Source of the DNA: Amaurobius ferox
Taxonomy: Eukaryota; Arthropoda; Arachnida; Araneae; Amaurobiidae
Reading direction: 5' to 3'
Assembly (NCBI GenBank): GCA_951213105.1
Contig: OX578137.1
Location: 81,360,910 to 81,424,909, forward strand
DNA: 64,000 nucleotides
This document shows, in pieces, positions 24,961 to 37,574 of the stretch. Numbering within the stretch: position 1 is the stretch's first letter; every line of letters starts with the position of its first letter. A model generated the notes under the pieces. It searched no databases and was not told the DNA's origin. It saw only the letters and a list, made by a program, of their open reading frames with translations. A program made the translations under genes and the position numbers.

Positions 24961-25900
24961 TTGTGAAATGCATGTTGACGACAACTTGCCATCATTTTAA
25001 TAATTTAGTAAAATAATTAAATTCTTAAGGTTTGGTCGTGACGTAATAATAAAATAATGAAACAATTTGAAATCTAGCTTGGTTGTATACTCGTGTGATT
25101 GTTGTTATTTGAGCAAGACTGTTGCACTTCATAGATGCAATTTCATAGAATCGGAACTTTTAGTAACGGTGAGGAATTCATCTGGCAATAATGGATATTA
25201 ACGGTGGTCTAGCCTGCTACTCACTACTGTTTGTTTGTTCTGGTATCTTTACTGATTTACAAATTTATTTTGAAATTCACTCCTGGTAAATGTAATATGC
25301 ATTGCTTGAAGTTTAAATATGGTGAAAATGAACAAAAATGTAAACTTTATTTTCTGAAGTTTTAAAATGCATTTGGAGTAAAATGTAAAACACATAAAAT
25401 ATCGTTACAACGTATTCTCTGCAATCGTGGGTTTGCACGCAGGATACGGTCCACATTTCTCGTTAACTAACACGTTTATTCACAATCACAGTATAAACAT
25501 GAACAATTTGCAGTAAAGCAGCAATTAAATGTTCCACTAATTTCACAAAATAACCGACCTAATTCTTAAAACATTGACAAAAGCCATTTAACAAAATAGC
25601 AGCTACTATTCTCACAGCATTGAGGACAAACACAGTCCAATGTAGCCGGTATCACGTCAACCGAAACTCCGACTGAGTACTGATTTCTCTCATAGACTCG
25701 CCATAGAAACTTCTGGAAATCTCTCATATTACGTAGAATAATTGTTATACCGATGTACTTCTCAAAGATTCGGGTTGTCGCCAAATGTCACCGAATAGGC
25801 GATAAATCGTCAAATCTGACAAACCTTTTTGAACTTCGTAATCCCGGAAACCCTACGCTTACGTCATGGGAAAGCTTTTACGGGTATTTTCTTCGTCTAG
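24961..25900. other. Unrecognised DNA
   Basis: No gene recognised. 25775-25830 has TTGTCGCCAAATGTCACC and GGCGATAAAT words, perhaps from a family A relic. The short frames here lack any recognised domain. Confidence 0.4.
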
Positions 25901-25905
25901 TTCAA

Positions 25906-27194
25906 AACAAGAAAGATCAATCATGCTTAAAGCATTGATTATGAAACACTTTCCAACTTCAATGCAACTTTATTTAAACATGTCTAAAATGCAATACATT
26001 CCTCGGTAATATTTTAAAACTTATCACAATACTACATTAATTTATTATATTTGAAACCTTAAACCTTCATCGAAAAAAATTAACTTCATTCAAATGACGG
26101 CATTAAAGTATAAATTGCCTGGTTTAAACATCTCTAAAATGTTATACATTCCTCGGTAAAAATTTTAGAATTATCATAATACTACGATAATTTATTATAT
26201 TTGAAAACTTCATCGAAAACAACTGAAATCCATTCAAATGACGTCATAAAAAAATAACACGCCTGGCTCTCTCTATAAAAGCAACATTTCATTCATAAAT
26301 AATTCCCCCATTCACGTCATTCATCACAATACTATAACAATTTATTTTATTTAAAAATTAAGACCATTGAGCTGCAAGTACTCTATGCGTAAAACTTCAT
26401 CGAAAAATATCGTCCTTCTCTTTCTAAAATCAATGAATTCATATCAGCTAAGCAGACTCCATGGACTAAATGATTTTGTGTTAAAGAATTACAGCGATTC
26501 TAATACAACTCATTCTACATATTTTGCTGTTTACATTTTACATAGGTGAAAAATAGGCTTAATAGTAGAAATAATCAAATTTGGAAGAACATTTAAACTG
26601 AAATATATTGTCATTGCGTTGTTTCAGTATGTAGATGCACAGAATTTAGGCAAAAATAAAGTAATTTTAGGACGGATACAACACTCAATATGAATTAAAA
26701 AGAACTTTAAAAATCACGATTTTGACACAAGATGGATGCCATATATCATTTTGAAGTGGGTCATGTGATCGTTTCATATCATGGACACGTGATCGCTTAA
26801 TATAAAAGGTGTTATTATTATTTTAATTTTTATTTAAAAAACAACTGAATATATTTCGCTGAATTTTTTTTTATATATTTTATGGAACAATTTGAATATT
26901 GCCTAAAATTTTCGAAGCAATTTGTGAATTTTAAATCCGCTTAAAAAATGCTTGAAAAATTAGGTCCCATAGGGCTCAATGTATTCCATTTTTTCAACCC
27001 GGGTTCAATCCAAAACTAATTGGGTGGTATTATTCATTTATATTCCCATAGGTCCTATAGACCGTCTGAACAACATACTAAAATTTCATTTTGATTAAGT
27101 CATTTTTACGGCAGTTATCGTGCTAACGGACAGACAGACAGACAGACAGAATGAACAAAGTCATAAACACTTTTCAACTTTGTTGTAAAGTGTT
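25906..27194 (-). mobile_element. Family B element, copy 3
   Basis: A 1289-bp complete reverse copy. The left end AACAAGAAAGATCAATCATG carries the 3' hairpin; the right end has four GACA units and TTGTTGTAAAGTGTT. It is close to copy 2 along its whole length. Confidence 0.65.
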
Positions 27195-29030
27195 AAAAAG
27201 AAGGAAAGGGTCCAGTGAGGAAATTTTACACCTTTGGAACACTAAGTACTCAGATTTTACGCACTCTTAGACAGTCTGATTTTATACACATACTCTAAGT
27301 CTCGGGTTTTGTGGCATTTTAAATAATATTTCTAGAATTCCCCCAAGCCTAAAAGTTTGGAAATTAAAGACTTAGAAATATATGCCTTTATAGCATTTGC
27401 GAGCTCGTTTTGTAATCACTCAAAATAAAAAAAAAAGTGTGTGTTGGATATTAATCACTTCGGTTATTCTTAACAATTGGTGAATTGGTGACAATTCTGT
27501 AAAGTTCATTAAACATCTATGGGAAATTAATGTTAGTTGTTTTAAGAAACAATAGTATTTAAATATAAATGCTAGAAATCGTCAAATGAAATTATATACA
27601 GTATTTATAACATGGCATTTACATGAAAAGTTTCTATATTTACAAGGCACTAAACATGGACGTGTTTATTTCCTTTTTTCCCTAAAGACAGAATATTTTT
27701 GAAATTCATGCGAACCTGTCAAGTATAAACGAGAAAACATACTGAACAGCTCATTTTTGTTCTACATCTGTAGGATTTTACATAAAGTCGAATTACGCTT
27801 TCGAAAACTGTCGAATTTTTATTTCTCTCTGCACCTGTGGTCTCTCAGGGGATTCCTATGAAGCGATCGAAATGATGCAAAACAGAAAATATTTACTTAT
27901 ATAGATTTTCGTTTTACACCTTAATTCCTGTTGATGAATTAAAATTTTCTTACAAATGGAGGAAGGATTTTCAAAATTGAAAAGCTTTCTTGATAGTTGA
28001 AGCTTTATTTATTTCTTGATAGTTGAAGCTTTTTTTGGTTGTTTTTATAAATATATTTCAACAATTTTGTTTAATTATTATTACATGAATAATTACAGAA
28101 GTTATTTTTTTTATATCCAATCAGTTTTTCATAAATTTTTCTAGTGTTACTTATTGAAAATAATTCTATATTCATCATTACGAATTATTTTAAAGATATT
28201 TAATTTAATTTAAGGATATTATTAGAAATATGTATGTGTTAAAAATGCATTTATCTTCAAAAATTTGAATTATCAGGCTTAGAATTAAATTAAGCATTCT
28301 TTGACTTGTTAGTTTTATCAAAGCCAATAGAAGAAAACTATTTTTTTCTGTGACCATTTTCGAAGGAAAAGTTTTAGAAACAAGGTCAATTTTAGAAAAA
28401 AATCTATTATCTAGAGTTCAGAATATAATCATTTTAGTTGCACTATTGTGTTTATAAAATAGCAAGTTATAAACTCAATAAAAAATAATACCAATGGTAT
28501 TCAATAAATAAAAATTCCTTTATGCAAAAAAAAATAAACTTGAGTAACGTATTTAATAAGAAATACAGTAATAATGCCGTATACAGATGTTTCAATGATA
28601 CGCTGAATCCATTTCGTCAGTGGAAGAATGGACTGAATCGTGTTACTTTCTTATCTTAATCCAGCAAATAAAGATTTAGGTATTTATTAAAGTAACACTT
28701 TGGATTTATATTTAGGAACTTCAAAAGAGGCTCTAGAAGGTCCTGTTCCTTCGGAATTTAAATTCAACACAAAACAGAAAAATCATGCTAATATTTCCAA
28801 TAACTGTTCTAATTATAGATACCTAAAAATATTCGCTTATTAGAAATTAGATTTGATGTTATTTTAATGCAATGCATTTTCTAGACTTTGAACTTCTTGA
28901 CCACTAAGCTTTACATAATTGACTTCTTAAGAATTTTCTATTATTAATTTAATATTCAATAAAATAAATATAATAAAATATATATTTTTTAAAATGCGCT
29001 GAAGGAATTTTAGAAAAATATTACCGTATC
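27195..29030. other. Unrecognised A+T-rich DNA
   Basis: About 1.8 kb without a supported feature. 27700-27880 is slightly richer in G+C, but no frame is convincing. Confidence 0.5.
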
Positions 29031-29037
29031 GATAATT

Positions 29038-29193
29038 ATGGAGATAATATCTTGCATAAAAGCTGAGATTCACTTTGGTCAATTTGGGGACAGTGACGCC
29101 GAATCAGTAGATAGTTATGGTGAAGTCTTCCGTCTTGCAAGTCAGCTCCGTAAAGTAACCAAAGCATGGAACCGGGGTGAAAGACATACATGC
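29038..29193 (+). CDS. Possible short exon, unrecognised
   Basis: A forward frame from ATG at 29038 reads 51 codons (MEIISCIKAEIHFGQFGDSD... to ...ISPLLHL) before a stop. It is locally richer in G+C than its surroundings, and a GGTGAAAG donor-like site lies near 29176. The reverse strand is also open across 29036-29305, so the coding strand is unresolved. No family is recognised. It could be a host exon, an old transposon fragment or chance. Confidence 0.2.
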
Positions 29194-29480
29194 ATTTCTC
29201 CTCTACTGCATCTCTGATTCTAAGACACAGAAAAGTTAAGTTCGTGTGTTTTCCCCATCTAGGTTTCGAAACAGACTGGAATGAGAGTATTTTACACATT
29301 CGCAAAAATTTTACATGCTATGGATATTGATAAATTAAATTATATTGTAATTACATTTCTGTCAGATATATTTTAGTGTTTTATTAGGTACTGAAATAAT
29401 CGTATATGTTTTTATAGGTATATGTTTAAAACGCATGTAATTTTCTTGTCGTTTAATTTCTGAGTATCAAACCAAATTTA

Positions 29481-32144
29481 AACAAGAAAGATCTATCATG
29501 CAATAATTGATAATGAAACGCTTTCCAACAGCAATGCAATTTTATTTAAACATCAGTAAAATGCGATACATTCAGCGGGACTATTTTTAAAATTATCACA
29601 ATACTACAATAATTTATTATATTTGAAAACTTCAAACTTTATTGAAAAAAATTAATTTTATTCAAATGACGTCAATGAAATATAAATCACCTGGCTATCT
29701 ATGTAAAAGCAGTAAATATTTCATTCATGCACTTTTATTCCATTATTTTCATTCATCACAATACTACAATAATTTATTTCACTTAAAAACTTGTAAAAGT
29801 AATGTAACTAAAAGTAATTGAACTTTACGATGTAAAAGTAATTAAGATGTAAAAGTAATTTAACTCTACGCTTTAAACGTCATCGAAAAAGTCTGCTATA
29901 AAATCGTCTGCTTCTCTTTGTAAAATCGATGAAAGTTTCATACATACCAGCTATATCACAGACTCCAGAGTTAAATTATTTTGCGTTAAAGAAATTCAGC
30001 AATTCTTATACAACTCATCTTACATCTTGATGCGTTTACATTCTCCAAAAGTGAAAATTAAGCTCCATTGCACAAATAATAAAAATTTTTTGATCATTTT
30101 AACATAAATATATTGTAATTGCGCTGTTTCAGAATATAGATTCACAGAAATTAAGCAAAAGTAAAGCGGTTTTAGGCGGGATATAACACAAATATAAATT
30201 AAAAAGAACTTTAAAACTCACGATTTTGACACAGGATTGATGTCATTGATCATTTAAACTCGGTATATTGTAATTGCGTTGTTTCAGAATATAGATGCAC
30301 ATAAATTAAGCAAGATTAAAGCGGTTTTAGGACGGATACAACACTAAATGTAAATTAACAAGAAAGATCAATCATGCTTAAAGCATTGATTATGAAACAC
30401 TTTCCAACTTCAATGCAATTTTATTTAAACAAGTCTAAAATGCAATACATTTCTCGGTAATATTTTGAAACTTGTCACAATTCTGCATTAATTCATTGTA
30501 TTTGAAAACTTAAACCTTCATCGAAAAAAATGAACTTCATTCAAATGACGGCATTGAAATATAAATTGCCTGGTTTAAACATCTCTAAAATGTTATACAT
30601 TCCTCCGTAATAGTTTTAGAATTATCATAATACTACGATAATTTATTATATTTGAAAACTTCATCGAAAACAACTGAAATTAATTCAAATGACGTCATAG
30701 AAAAAATAACACGCCTGGATCTCTGTATAAAAACAGGATTTTATTCATAACTTTCTCCCATACATTTCATTCATCAGAATACTGTAATAATTTATTTTAT
30801 TTAAACATTTTATTTAAAACCATGGAGCTACAAATAATTAAACTCTATGCTTAAAACTTCTTCGAAAAAAATCGTCCTTCTCTTTCTAAAATCAATTAAT
30901 ATTTCATTCATATCAGCCATGCGGACTCCATGGACTAAATTATTTTGTGTTAAAAAATACAGGAATTCTAATATAACTCATTCTACATATTTTGCTGTTT
31001 ACATTTTACATAGGTGAAAAATAGGCTTAGTTGTAGAAATAATCAAATTTAGATGAGCATTTAAACTCAAATATATTGCCATTGCGTGGTTTCAGTATGT
31101 AGATGCACAGAATTTAAGCAAAAATAAAGTAGTTTTAGGACGGATACAACACTCAATATGAATTAAAAAGAACTCAAAAAAATCACGATTTTGAAACAAG
31201 ATGGATGCCATATATCATTTTGCAGTGGGTCATGTGATCGTTTCATATCATGATCACGGGATCGTTTCATATAAGATGTGTAATTAATATTTAAACTTTT
31301 ATTTAAAAAACTACTGAATATATTTCGCTGAATTTTTTTTTATATATTTTATGGAACAATTTGAATATTACCTAAAATTTTCGAAGCAATTTGTGAATTT
31401 TAAATCCGCTTAAAAAATGTTTGAAAAATTAGTTCCCATAGGGCTCAATGTATTTCATTTTTTCAACCCGGGTTCAATCCAAAACTAATTGGGTGATATT
31501 ATTCATTTATATTCCCATAGGTCCTACAGACCATCTGAACAACATACTAAAATTTCATTTTGATTAAGTCATTTTTACGGCAGTTATCGTGCTAACGGAC
31601 AGACAGAGAGACAGACAGAATGAACAAAGTCATAAACACTTTTCAACTTTGTTGTAAAGTGTTAATAAAAATAGCTTCAGAAATCACGATTTTGACACAA
31701 GATGGATGTCACATTTTATTTTGAAGTGGTTTACGTGATTTCTTCCTATATTATGGGTGTAATTATTATTTTAATTTTTATTTGAAAAACTATCGAATAC
31801 ATATCAAATTTGCTGAATTTTCTTTATATACTATTTTATGGAATAATTTGAATATTTCTTAAAATTTTCGTAGCAATTTGCGAATTTTAAATTCGCTTAA
31901 AAATGTTTGAAAAATTAGGTCCCATGGGGTTGAATGTATTTCATTTCTTCAATCCGGTTTCAACCCAAAACTAATAGAGTGATATTATTTATTTATATTC
32001 CTGTATATCCCACAGACAGCCTGAACAACATACTAAAATTTCATTTTGATAAAGTCATTTTTACGGCAGTTATCGTGCGAACGGACAGACAGATAGACAG
32101 AATGAGCAAATTCATAACCATTTTTGAACTATCTTGTAAAGTGG
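29481..32144 (-). mobile_element. Family B element, copy 4 (older, interrupted by a nested copy)
   Basis: The left end AACAAGAAAGATCTATCATG and the right end CTTGTAAAGTGG are diverged family B termini. The element is split by a younger copy at 30357-31663; sequence on both sides continues in family B order (GACGGATACAACACTAAATG before, AAATCACGATTTTGACAC after). It has its own internal duplication around 30100-30350, where the TATTGTAATTGCG..TTTCAGAATATAGAT block occurs twice. Confidence 0.6.
30357..31663 (-). mobile_element. Family B element, copy 5, nested in copy 4
   Basis: A complete, well-preserved reverse copy of 1307 bp inserted into copy 4. Comparing the junction with uninterrupted copies shows no target duplication longer than about 2 bp (TAAATT | AATAAA). 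Helitron/Helentron-type insertions do this; cut-and-paste elements with 8-bp duplications and LINE-driven copies do not. Confidence 0.7.
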
Positions 32145-32930
32145 TAAAAATATTTTTCTTTTTAGAAGTCAATACTTTCCGGAGTAGTTGAGTGCATAGA
32201 ATGTCCCTACCAACTACCCCTACATTTTTTTAATTGAATTTTTAGTACAATCTTCATATTATTTTATTATTATCTTATGCATATTTGTTTATAAACATTT
32301 TATGTATATAAATTCTTGATAAAGAAATGTGGTGTGGGCAACATATGATTGTCGTTATATAATGTAAAGAATTTTCTTGTTTCACAGTAAACAAGGATGA
32401 AAAGTTGCGCTTTTCAGTGTCTTCGCTAAAATTTTCCCAAGCGTTATGGGCGAGAAATAGGTTATTCTTATAGTAGGTAAATGCCTATTGGCGTCCAAAT
32501 AAAATACTAGTATCCGAAGTATCTTTTCTCGTGAATGGAACGTGCTAGATCCACGGAAATGATGTTAACAAATTTATCGCATAATACTATATATGAAAAG
32601 TGAACATATTTTACAATTTTAAAATAGTTAATTTATTTTTATTTTATGGGATTTTTTGAAAAATGTATAATATCTCGGGAATACTACTAGCATATATATT
32701 AATTGGCGTTTAAATTTCTGCGGCAATCGTTTTATAATGATAAAAGACAGAAAGAATGATCATTTATATAACTCTACTGGAGATATCAATTTTTGACGAT
32801 TGTTTTTCAAAATTTCATTCGAAAATTCAGGGGTGTTCAGAGCATTTGATTGTATTCGAAAGTAATAGAGTATTCACTGATTGTAATCTTTATGCCAATA
32901 TTTTTTCGAATCCCTCCATTAGTTAACACA
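32145..32930. other. Unrecognised A+T-rich DNA
   Basis: No assignable gene or repeat. Confidence 0.5.
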
Positions 32931-32943
32931 CACACACACACAC
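32925..32943. repeat. AC microsatellite
   Basis: A short CA run that overlaps the left target duplication of the SINE fragment that follows. Confidence 0.85.
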
Positions 32944-32947
32944 CGAT

Positions 32948-33010
32948 ATAACGGCCGTCCATATAGTTGCTCAAGTCCTCCGGATGAGTCGAACTGTCTG
33001 GGTCTTCAAC
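32948..33010 (+). mobile_element. 5'-truncated SINE tail with target duplication
   Basis: A diverged family tail (CGGCCGTCCATATAGTT, then CGAACTGTCTGGGTCTTCAAC) lies between ACACCGAT at 32940-32947 and ACACCGAT at 33011-33018. This is the second very short SINE insertion in the window. Confidence 0.55.
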
Positions 33011-33018
33011 ACACCGAT

Positions 33019-33290
33019 TACGGCAACGAACTTTATGATGAATGCAATGACTCTTGCACAGTTTATGGACAACCCACACTTATACACCTGGACTTATCAA
33101 TGTTGTAGCACTGAATTTTAAAACATTAGCATATTCATAAGACGTTATGGTCTTTATTGAAAAAATTTCTTGCATGAGCATATGTATACTTAAATTACTT
33201 TTCTAACTCACTGACATAAACAATTTTTTTAGCTTTTCAATATGCCTTGCACCTTCAACTTGCATCAAAACAGTAACATTAACAAAACAT
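33019..33290. other. Unrecognised DNA
   Basis: No supported feature. The reverse frame 32837-33079 crosses the SINE fragment and is not a gene. Confidence 0.5.
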
Positions 33291-33294
33291 TTTA

Positions 33295-33505
33295 AGTGAA
33301 TAATTAGGTAAATACTACATATAATACCGAATATGCCACTTTATATTCAGATATTTTTATGGTAAAAAATGCTATTTTATTTTAAGCTTAGATGCAGATC
33401 GGCGTGGGATATAGTTTCGTATGAAAGAAATATCCTTAAAGAATAATCGGGCATCTAAAGAGCACGTGTATGGCTGAAATTTAAATCATACTTTCGCTTT
33501 TAAAA
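33295..33505 (+). repeat. Family C interspersed repeat, copy 2
   Basis: AATATGCCACTTTATATTCA, GATCGGCGTGGGATATAG, GAAAGAAATATCC and ATTTGATTGACGTA match, in order, the copies at 53 and 56.6 kb. Confidence 0.6.
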
Positions 33506-33912
33506 GCATTTGATTGACGTATATTTATTCACGAAAATATTAAGTTATTTATGTATTCCAAGTAACACTGTTGTTTTATTTCGGCTAAAATTATTGTGTA
33601 TCGAATTATCATTTTTAAAACACAATCCACAACGTATTGTAAAAAGTTGTTGATAATTTGCTTCCTTTGTAACAGCCAGCCATACAGCAAAATACCATGC
33701 ATCATGTTAAATTTATATATGCATTCATCATACAAGATTTCATCTCTGACTGATCTAAGTGCAGATTATAATCACAGGATTCCGTGAAAATTTGAAAATA
33801 GCTAGATAAAATATGTCAAAATTACTGATGTTTCTTTATTATTGTAAATTATGAAATACTATTTTATCAGATTTGCAATTTCTTTTAATGAATTTTGTTT
33901 TCTGAAATAGTT

Positions 33913-34381
33913 ATTACCAATCATTATCACAATTCACGTAACATTTACCCATACTATTGCTTTCTGTAAGGTACTTTGCTGCGAAACATCTATTTCGTAG
34001 GATTTGCTATAGATAGATCTTAGATTATAATTGATATGGATTCGGTATCAAATTCTGTAGGAAGTTAGGAGTTTTTATAAAGATTATCCCTTCAAATATT
34101 TCGCCCATTCCGGTCCAAAATTTTCATTTTATATTACGTATATTACGTATATTACCAATCATTATCACAATTCATGTAACATTTACCCATACTATTGTTT
34201 TCTGTAAGGTACTTTGCTGCGAAACATCTATTTCGTAGGATTTGCTATAGATAGATCTTAGATTATAATTGATATGGATTCAGTATCAAATTCTGTAGGA
34301 AGTTAGGAGTTTTTATAAAGATTATCCCTTCAAATATTTCGCCCATTCCGGTCTAGAATTTTCATTTTATATTACGTATAT
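33913..34381. repeat. Recent tandem duplication, ~238-bp unit
   Basis: 33913-34150 and 34151-34381 are nearly identical (both begin ATTACCAATCATTATCACAA and end in TTTTATATTACGTAT). Only a few substitutions separate them, so the duplication is young compared with the surrounding decayed array. Confidence 0.9.
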
Positions 34382-34715
34382 TTCTAAAAGATTGTCTCTA
34401 AATTAAGTTTAAATGATTGATAACGGATGTGGATTCAACATCAATTTCTGTAAGAGGTGCGGTGATCCTTTAAACCTCTCCTCATACCGTTTAATTTTCC
34501 ATTTAGGTTCAAAAATTTTCTTTGAAACATATATTTGTCAGGTTTGGTTATAGATAGAACTTAGATGATGAATAATGTGGATTCATCAATAAGTTTTGAA
34601 AAGAGAAAATGACTCTATGAAGGCTGTTATTTCCAGTTCTGACAATATCACTTCTGATTAAGAATTTGCATTTTTTTTAAATATACTTCTCGGAATCTTC
34701 CAAAGATATAGCTTT
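34382..34715. repeat. Degenerate ~148-bp tandem array, left part
   Basis: Diverged units share a GATxxTGATTGATAxxxGATTC..ATCAA phrase at about 34413 and 34563. The same phrase recurs at about 39596, 39740 and 39893 on the other side of the hAT element. Confidence 0.6.
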
Positions 34716-34807
34716 CAGCGGTTCTTAACCTATGGGTCGCGAAGCATATTTCTTGGGTCGCGCTGAGTTGAACCCAAAAAGGTAGTAATACACCAAATAA
34801 TAAGTAA

Positions 34808-34934
34808 TACCAACACCTCCTAGAATAGTTATTCCCTAATACAATGTTTCGGTTTTACCGCTCTTCGCGAATGGCCTTCCGGAAGTGAGGTCCAATTCCT
34901 GTCCTGAGGCTTTCTCTTCTAGGAGGTGTTGGTA
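34808..34934. repeat. Small inverted-repeat insert in hAT 5' region
   Basis: Perfect 18-bp inverted arms, TACCAACACCTCCTAGAA at 34808-34825 and its complement at 34917-34934, enclose about 90 bases of higher G+C content. This looks like a minimal fold-back or MITE-like piece. Confidence 0.6.
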
Positions 34935-35038
34935 ATACGCACGCCATTGCTTTGCGTGCGCGCAGACTCAGTAAGCTCTCTGTCAAAAACTCGTTTCTGC
35001 GTATTGTGTTGTGAATAACAGTGAAACGTGTAATAACA

Positions 35039-35141
35039 GTGAAACGTGAATACAAGCATTTTAGAAACAAATTTTGTCTGATTATTAATAGTGGAGTGAT
35101 CAAGCTGCAGTGCGTATTGTAAAATTGTAATCACCCTAATA
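35039..35141 (+). repeat. Degenerate duplicate of the BED-finger coding start
   Basis: CGTGAATACAAG...GGAGTGATCAAGC.GCAGTGCGTATTGT repeats, 105 bp upstream, the beginning of the transposase coding sequence (CGTGAATACAAGG... to AATGCGTGTTGT from about 35149). The upstream copy has lost its frame. Confidence 0.6.
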
Positions 35142-36282
35142 ATGGCAAAACGTGAATACAAGGAAGCATTTTTAGAATTAGGTTTTACTTGCATTTATGA
35201 TCGAGGAGTGAACAAGCCGCAATGCGTGTTGTGCAGTGAAATATTAAGTAATGAATCGATGAAACCGAACAAACTTTAAAGACATTTTGATGCAAAACAT
35301 AAAAATTTTTCCTTTGAGGGAAAAGATCGTACTTTTTTCGAAACAAAAGAAGCCCATTTAAAAAGACAGCGTTTGGATGCACCAAGTAGTAGTGGTTTTA
35401 TAAATTCTGCCAAACAAGCTACACTTGCTTCTTTTCATGTGGCTTGGCATATTGCAAGACAAAAGAAACCCCATAATATTGCTGAAAAACTTATAAAACC
35501 TGCTGCCATTGACATGGCACGTATCATGTGCGGAGATGAAAGTTCAAAGAAATTACAAAAGATACCATTATCAAATGATACAATTCGTTTACGAATTAAT
35601 GATATGTCATTTGATAATAAGAATCAACTTATTTCTGCTATAAAAATTGCTGGTTTATTTAGTATTCAACTGGATGAAACGACAGATGTAAGTAAAGATG
35701 CTCAACTCATGGTTTACGTGCGGTATCCAGGTTTAACAGATATACAGGAGGACATTTTATTTTGCAAACCAATGTCAACAACAACTAGTGGTGGAGATAT
35801 TTTTCTTATGGTCGATTCGTTTTTTAAAGAAGAAGGATTAAATTGGAATCAGTGTTTCAGTATTTGCACCGACGGTGCAGCTGCCATGACAGCATCTCAA
35901 AAGGGATTTTCTACAAGAGCAAAACAAATGAATCCACAAATTATATCGATTCATTGTTTGTTACATAGACAAAATCTTGCTTCAAAAAAATTATCACCCG
36001 AATTATGTATCGTTTTGGATGAAATTGTTGCGGTAGTCAATTTTATCAAATCAAGAGCTCTTAACTGTAGAATTTTCCGCGAACTGTGTTTCGAATTTGG
36101 TGCAGAATACGAACATTTATTATATTATTCTGAAGTTAGATGGCTGTCCCGCGGCAAAGTTGTTCAAAGAGTATTATCATTACGGACAGAAGTCGAATTA
36201 TTTTTTAAAGAAAAGAATTACCCATTAGCATCTAAATTCTCCGAGTTGAAGTGGATTACTCAAGTTGCTTATTTGTCAGATA

Positions 36283-37574
36283 CAGTATTGTGGCAATTAA
36301 TTGAGAAATGTCATTTTTTTCGTTTTATCACACGTAAGCTTAGGAAGAAGCACTCCAAATTAGCTCAGAGTTCAAATTGCAGTTATTATCAAAGTAGCAG
36401 GTGTTCGTATGCACCTGGTAAGTAGCAGGTGTTCAAATTCCTCCACCAGGTGGCAGGTGTTCCGCAGTGGTAGTTTCTCAGTTGTTGCGGGGCTCATTAG
36501 CGTCATGGATATCAGCGCGGAAACACGTGCTAAAGTGCTTGCGCTTAGAGAACACACTTCTAAGACGTTCGAGGAAATAGGTAAAATATGTGGAGTGAGT
36601 ACAGCAAGTGTCGGGAGGATCTGTAAGCGGTTTCAGGAAACAGGAAATGCTGGAACCAACCGCTCTGGAAGATGCGGCCGAAAAAGATCAACTTCGACTC
36701 GTGACGACAAAACTTTACATCGAATGAGTGTTAAAAATCCTCGATTAACAAGTTTTGACCTGTCTAAGTCCATGGTGGCAGCTGGTGTTGATATTGCACC
36801 TTCAACAGTGCGATACAGGCTGTTAGAACGCGGACGGAGAGCACGTCGACCGTACAAGAAGCAGCTTCTGACGCTTCGCATGCAGAAAAAAAGGTTGGAA
36901 TGGGCACGGAAATACAAAACATGGACTGGGAGAAAGTTCTCTTTTCTGAAGAAACACATTTTGTGGTTCAGGGATTTAGATCTATGTTCGTGAGAAGGAG
37001 CCAAGGAGAACCTTTCAATCAGCACCACATCAATCAAGCACCCAAGCATCCGCCCAAAAAGATGTTTTGGGGACAGAGTCTCTTGTTCCCGTAGAGGGAA
37101 TGATGAACAGTGCCAGTTACGAAGCCATATTGACCCGAAAAGTGCTTCCAACCATGGCTAAACTCTGGCCGAACGGAGATTGCGTTTTCCAACAAAACAG
37201 CGCGCCATGTCACACTTCGAAGCGAATCAAAAATTTCTGCTCAAAAAAAAATATTACCGTACTGGATTGGCCCGGGAATTCACCTGACTTGAATCCTATA
37301 GAAAATTTGTGGGCTATTGTCAAAAAACGGCTTCACAAATTTGACTGTACGACGATGGACAAGCTAATTTCGGCCGTTATTGACATATGGTTCAGAGACG
37401 TTGCAATTAAAACTACATGTGCCAGTCTAGTACATTCCATGCCGAAACGTGTCTGTGATGTTATAAAGTCTCGGGGAGGTCATATCACTTATTAGTTTTA
37501 AATGTATCTATAGAAAACTTGAATAAAACTGAATTTTATAAAAAAACCTGCATTTTTCAATTAATTGCCACAAT
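36283..37574 (+). mobile_element. Tc1-like DD34E element, copy 2, inserted in hAT transposase
   Basis: The left terminus CAGTATTGTGGCAATTAATT matches copy 1. The right terminus is the same inverted repeat but lacks its outermost 4 bases. TA lies on both sides (36281-36282 and 37575-37576). Three exact GCAGGTGTTC repeats occur at 36397, 36425 and 36453, each 28 bp apart. It postdates the hAT insertion. Confidence 0.9.
36505..37495 (+). pseudogene. Tc1-like transposase, inactivated (copy 2)
   Basis: It starts MDISAETRAKVLALR with the same paired-type helix-turn-helix as copy 1. It has the same frameshift after RLEWARKYKTW. A deletion of about 20 bases after KKMFWG causes a second frameshift relative to copy 1. 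The first catalytic aspartate is replaced (LFSEETHF) and so is the second (QQNSAPCHTS), while E of NPIENLW remains. The last frame, 37067-37495, reads to GGHITY and stop. It is non-functional on several counts; the substitutions at two catalytic positions would abolish activity even without the frameshifts. Confidence 0.9.
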
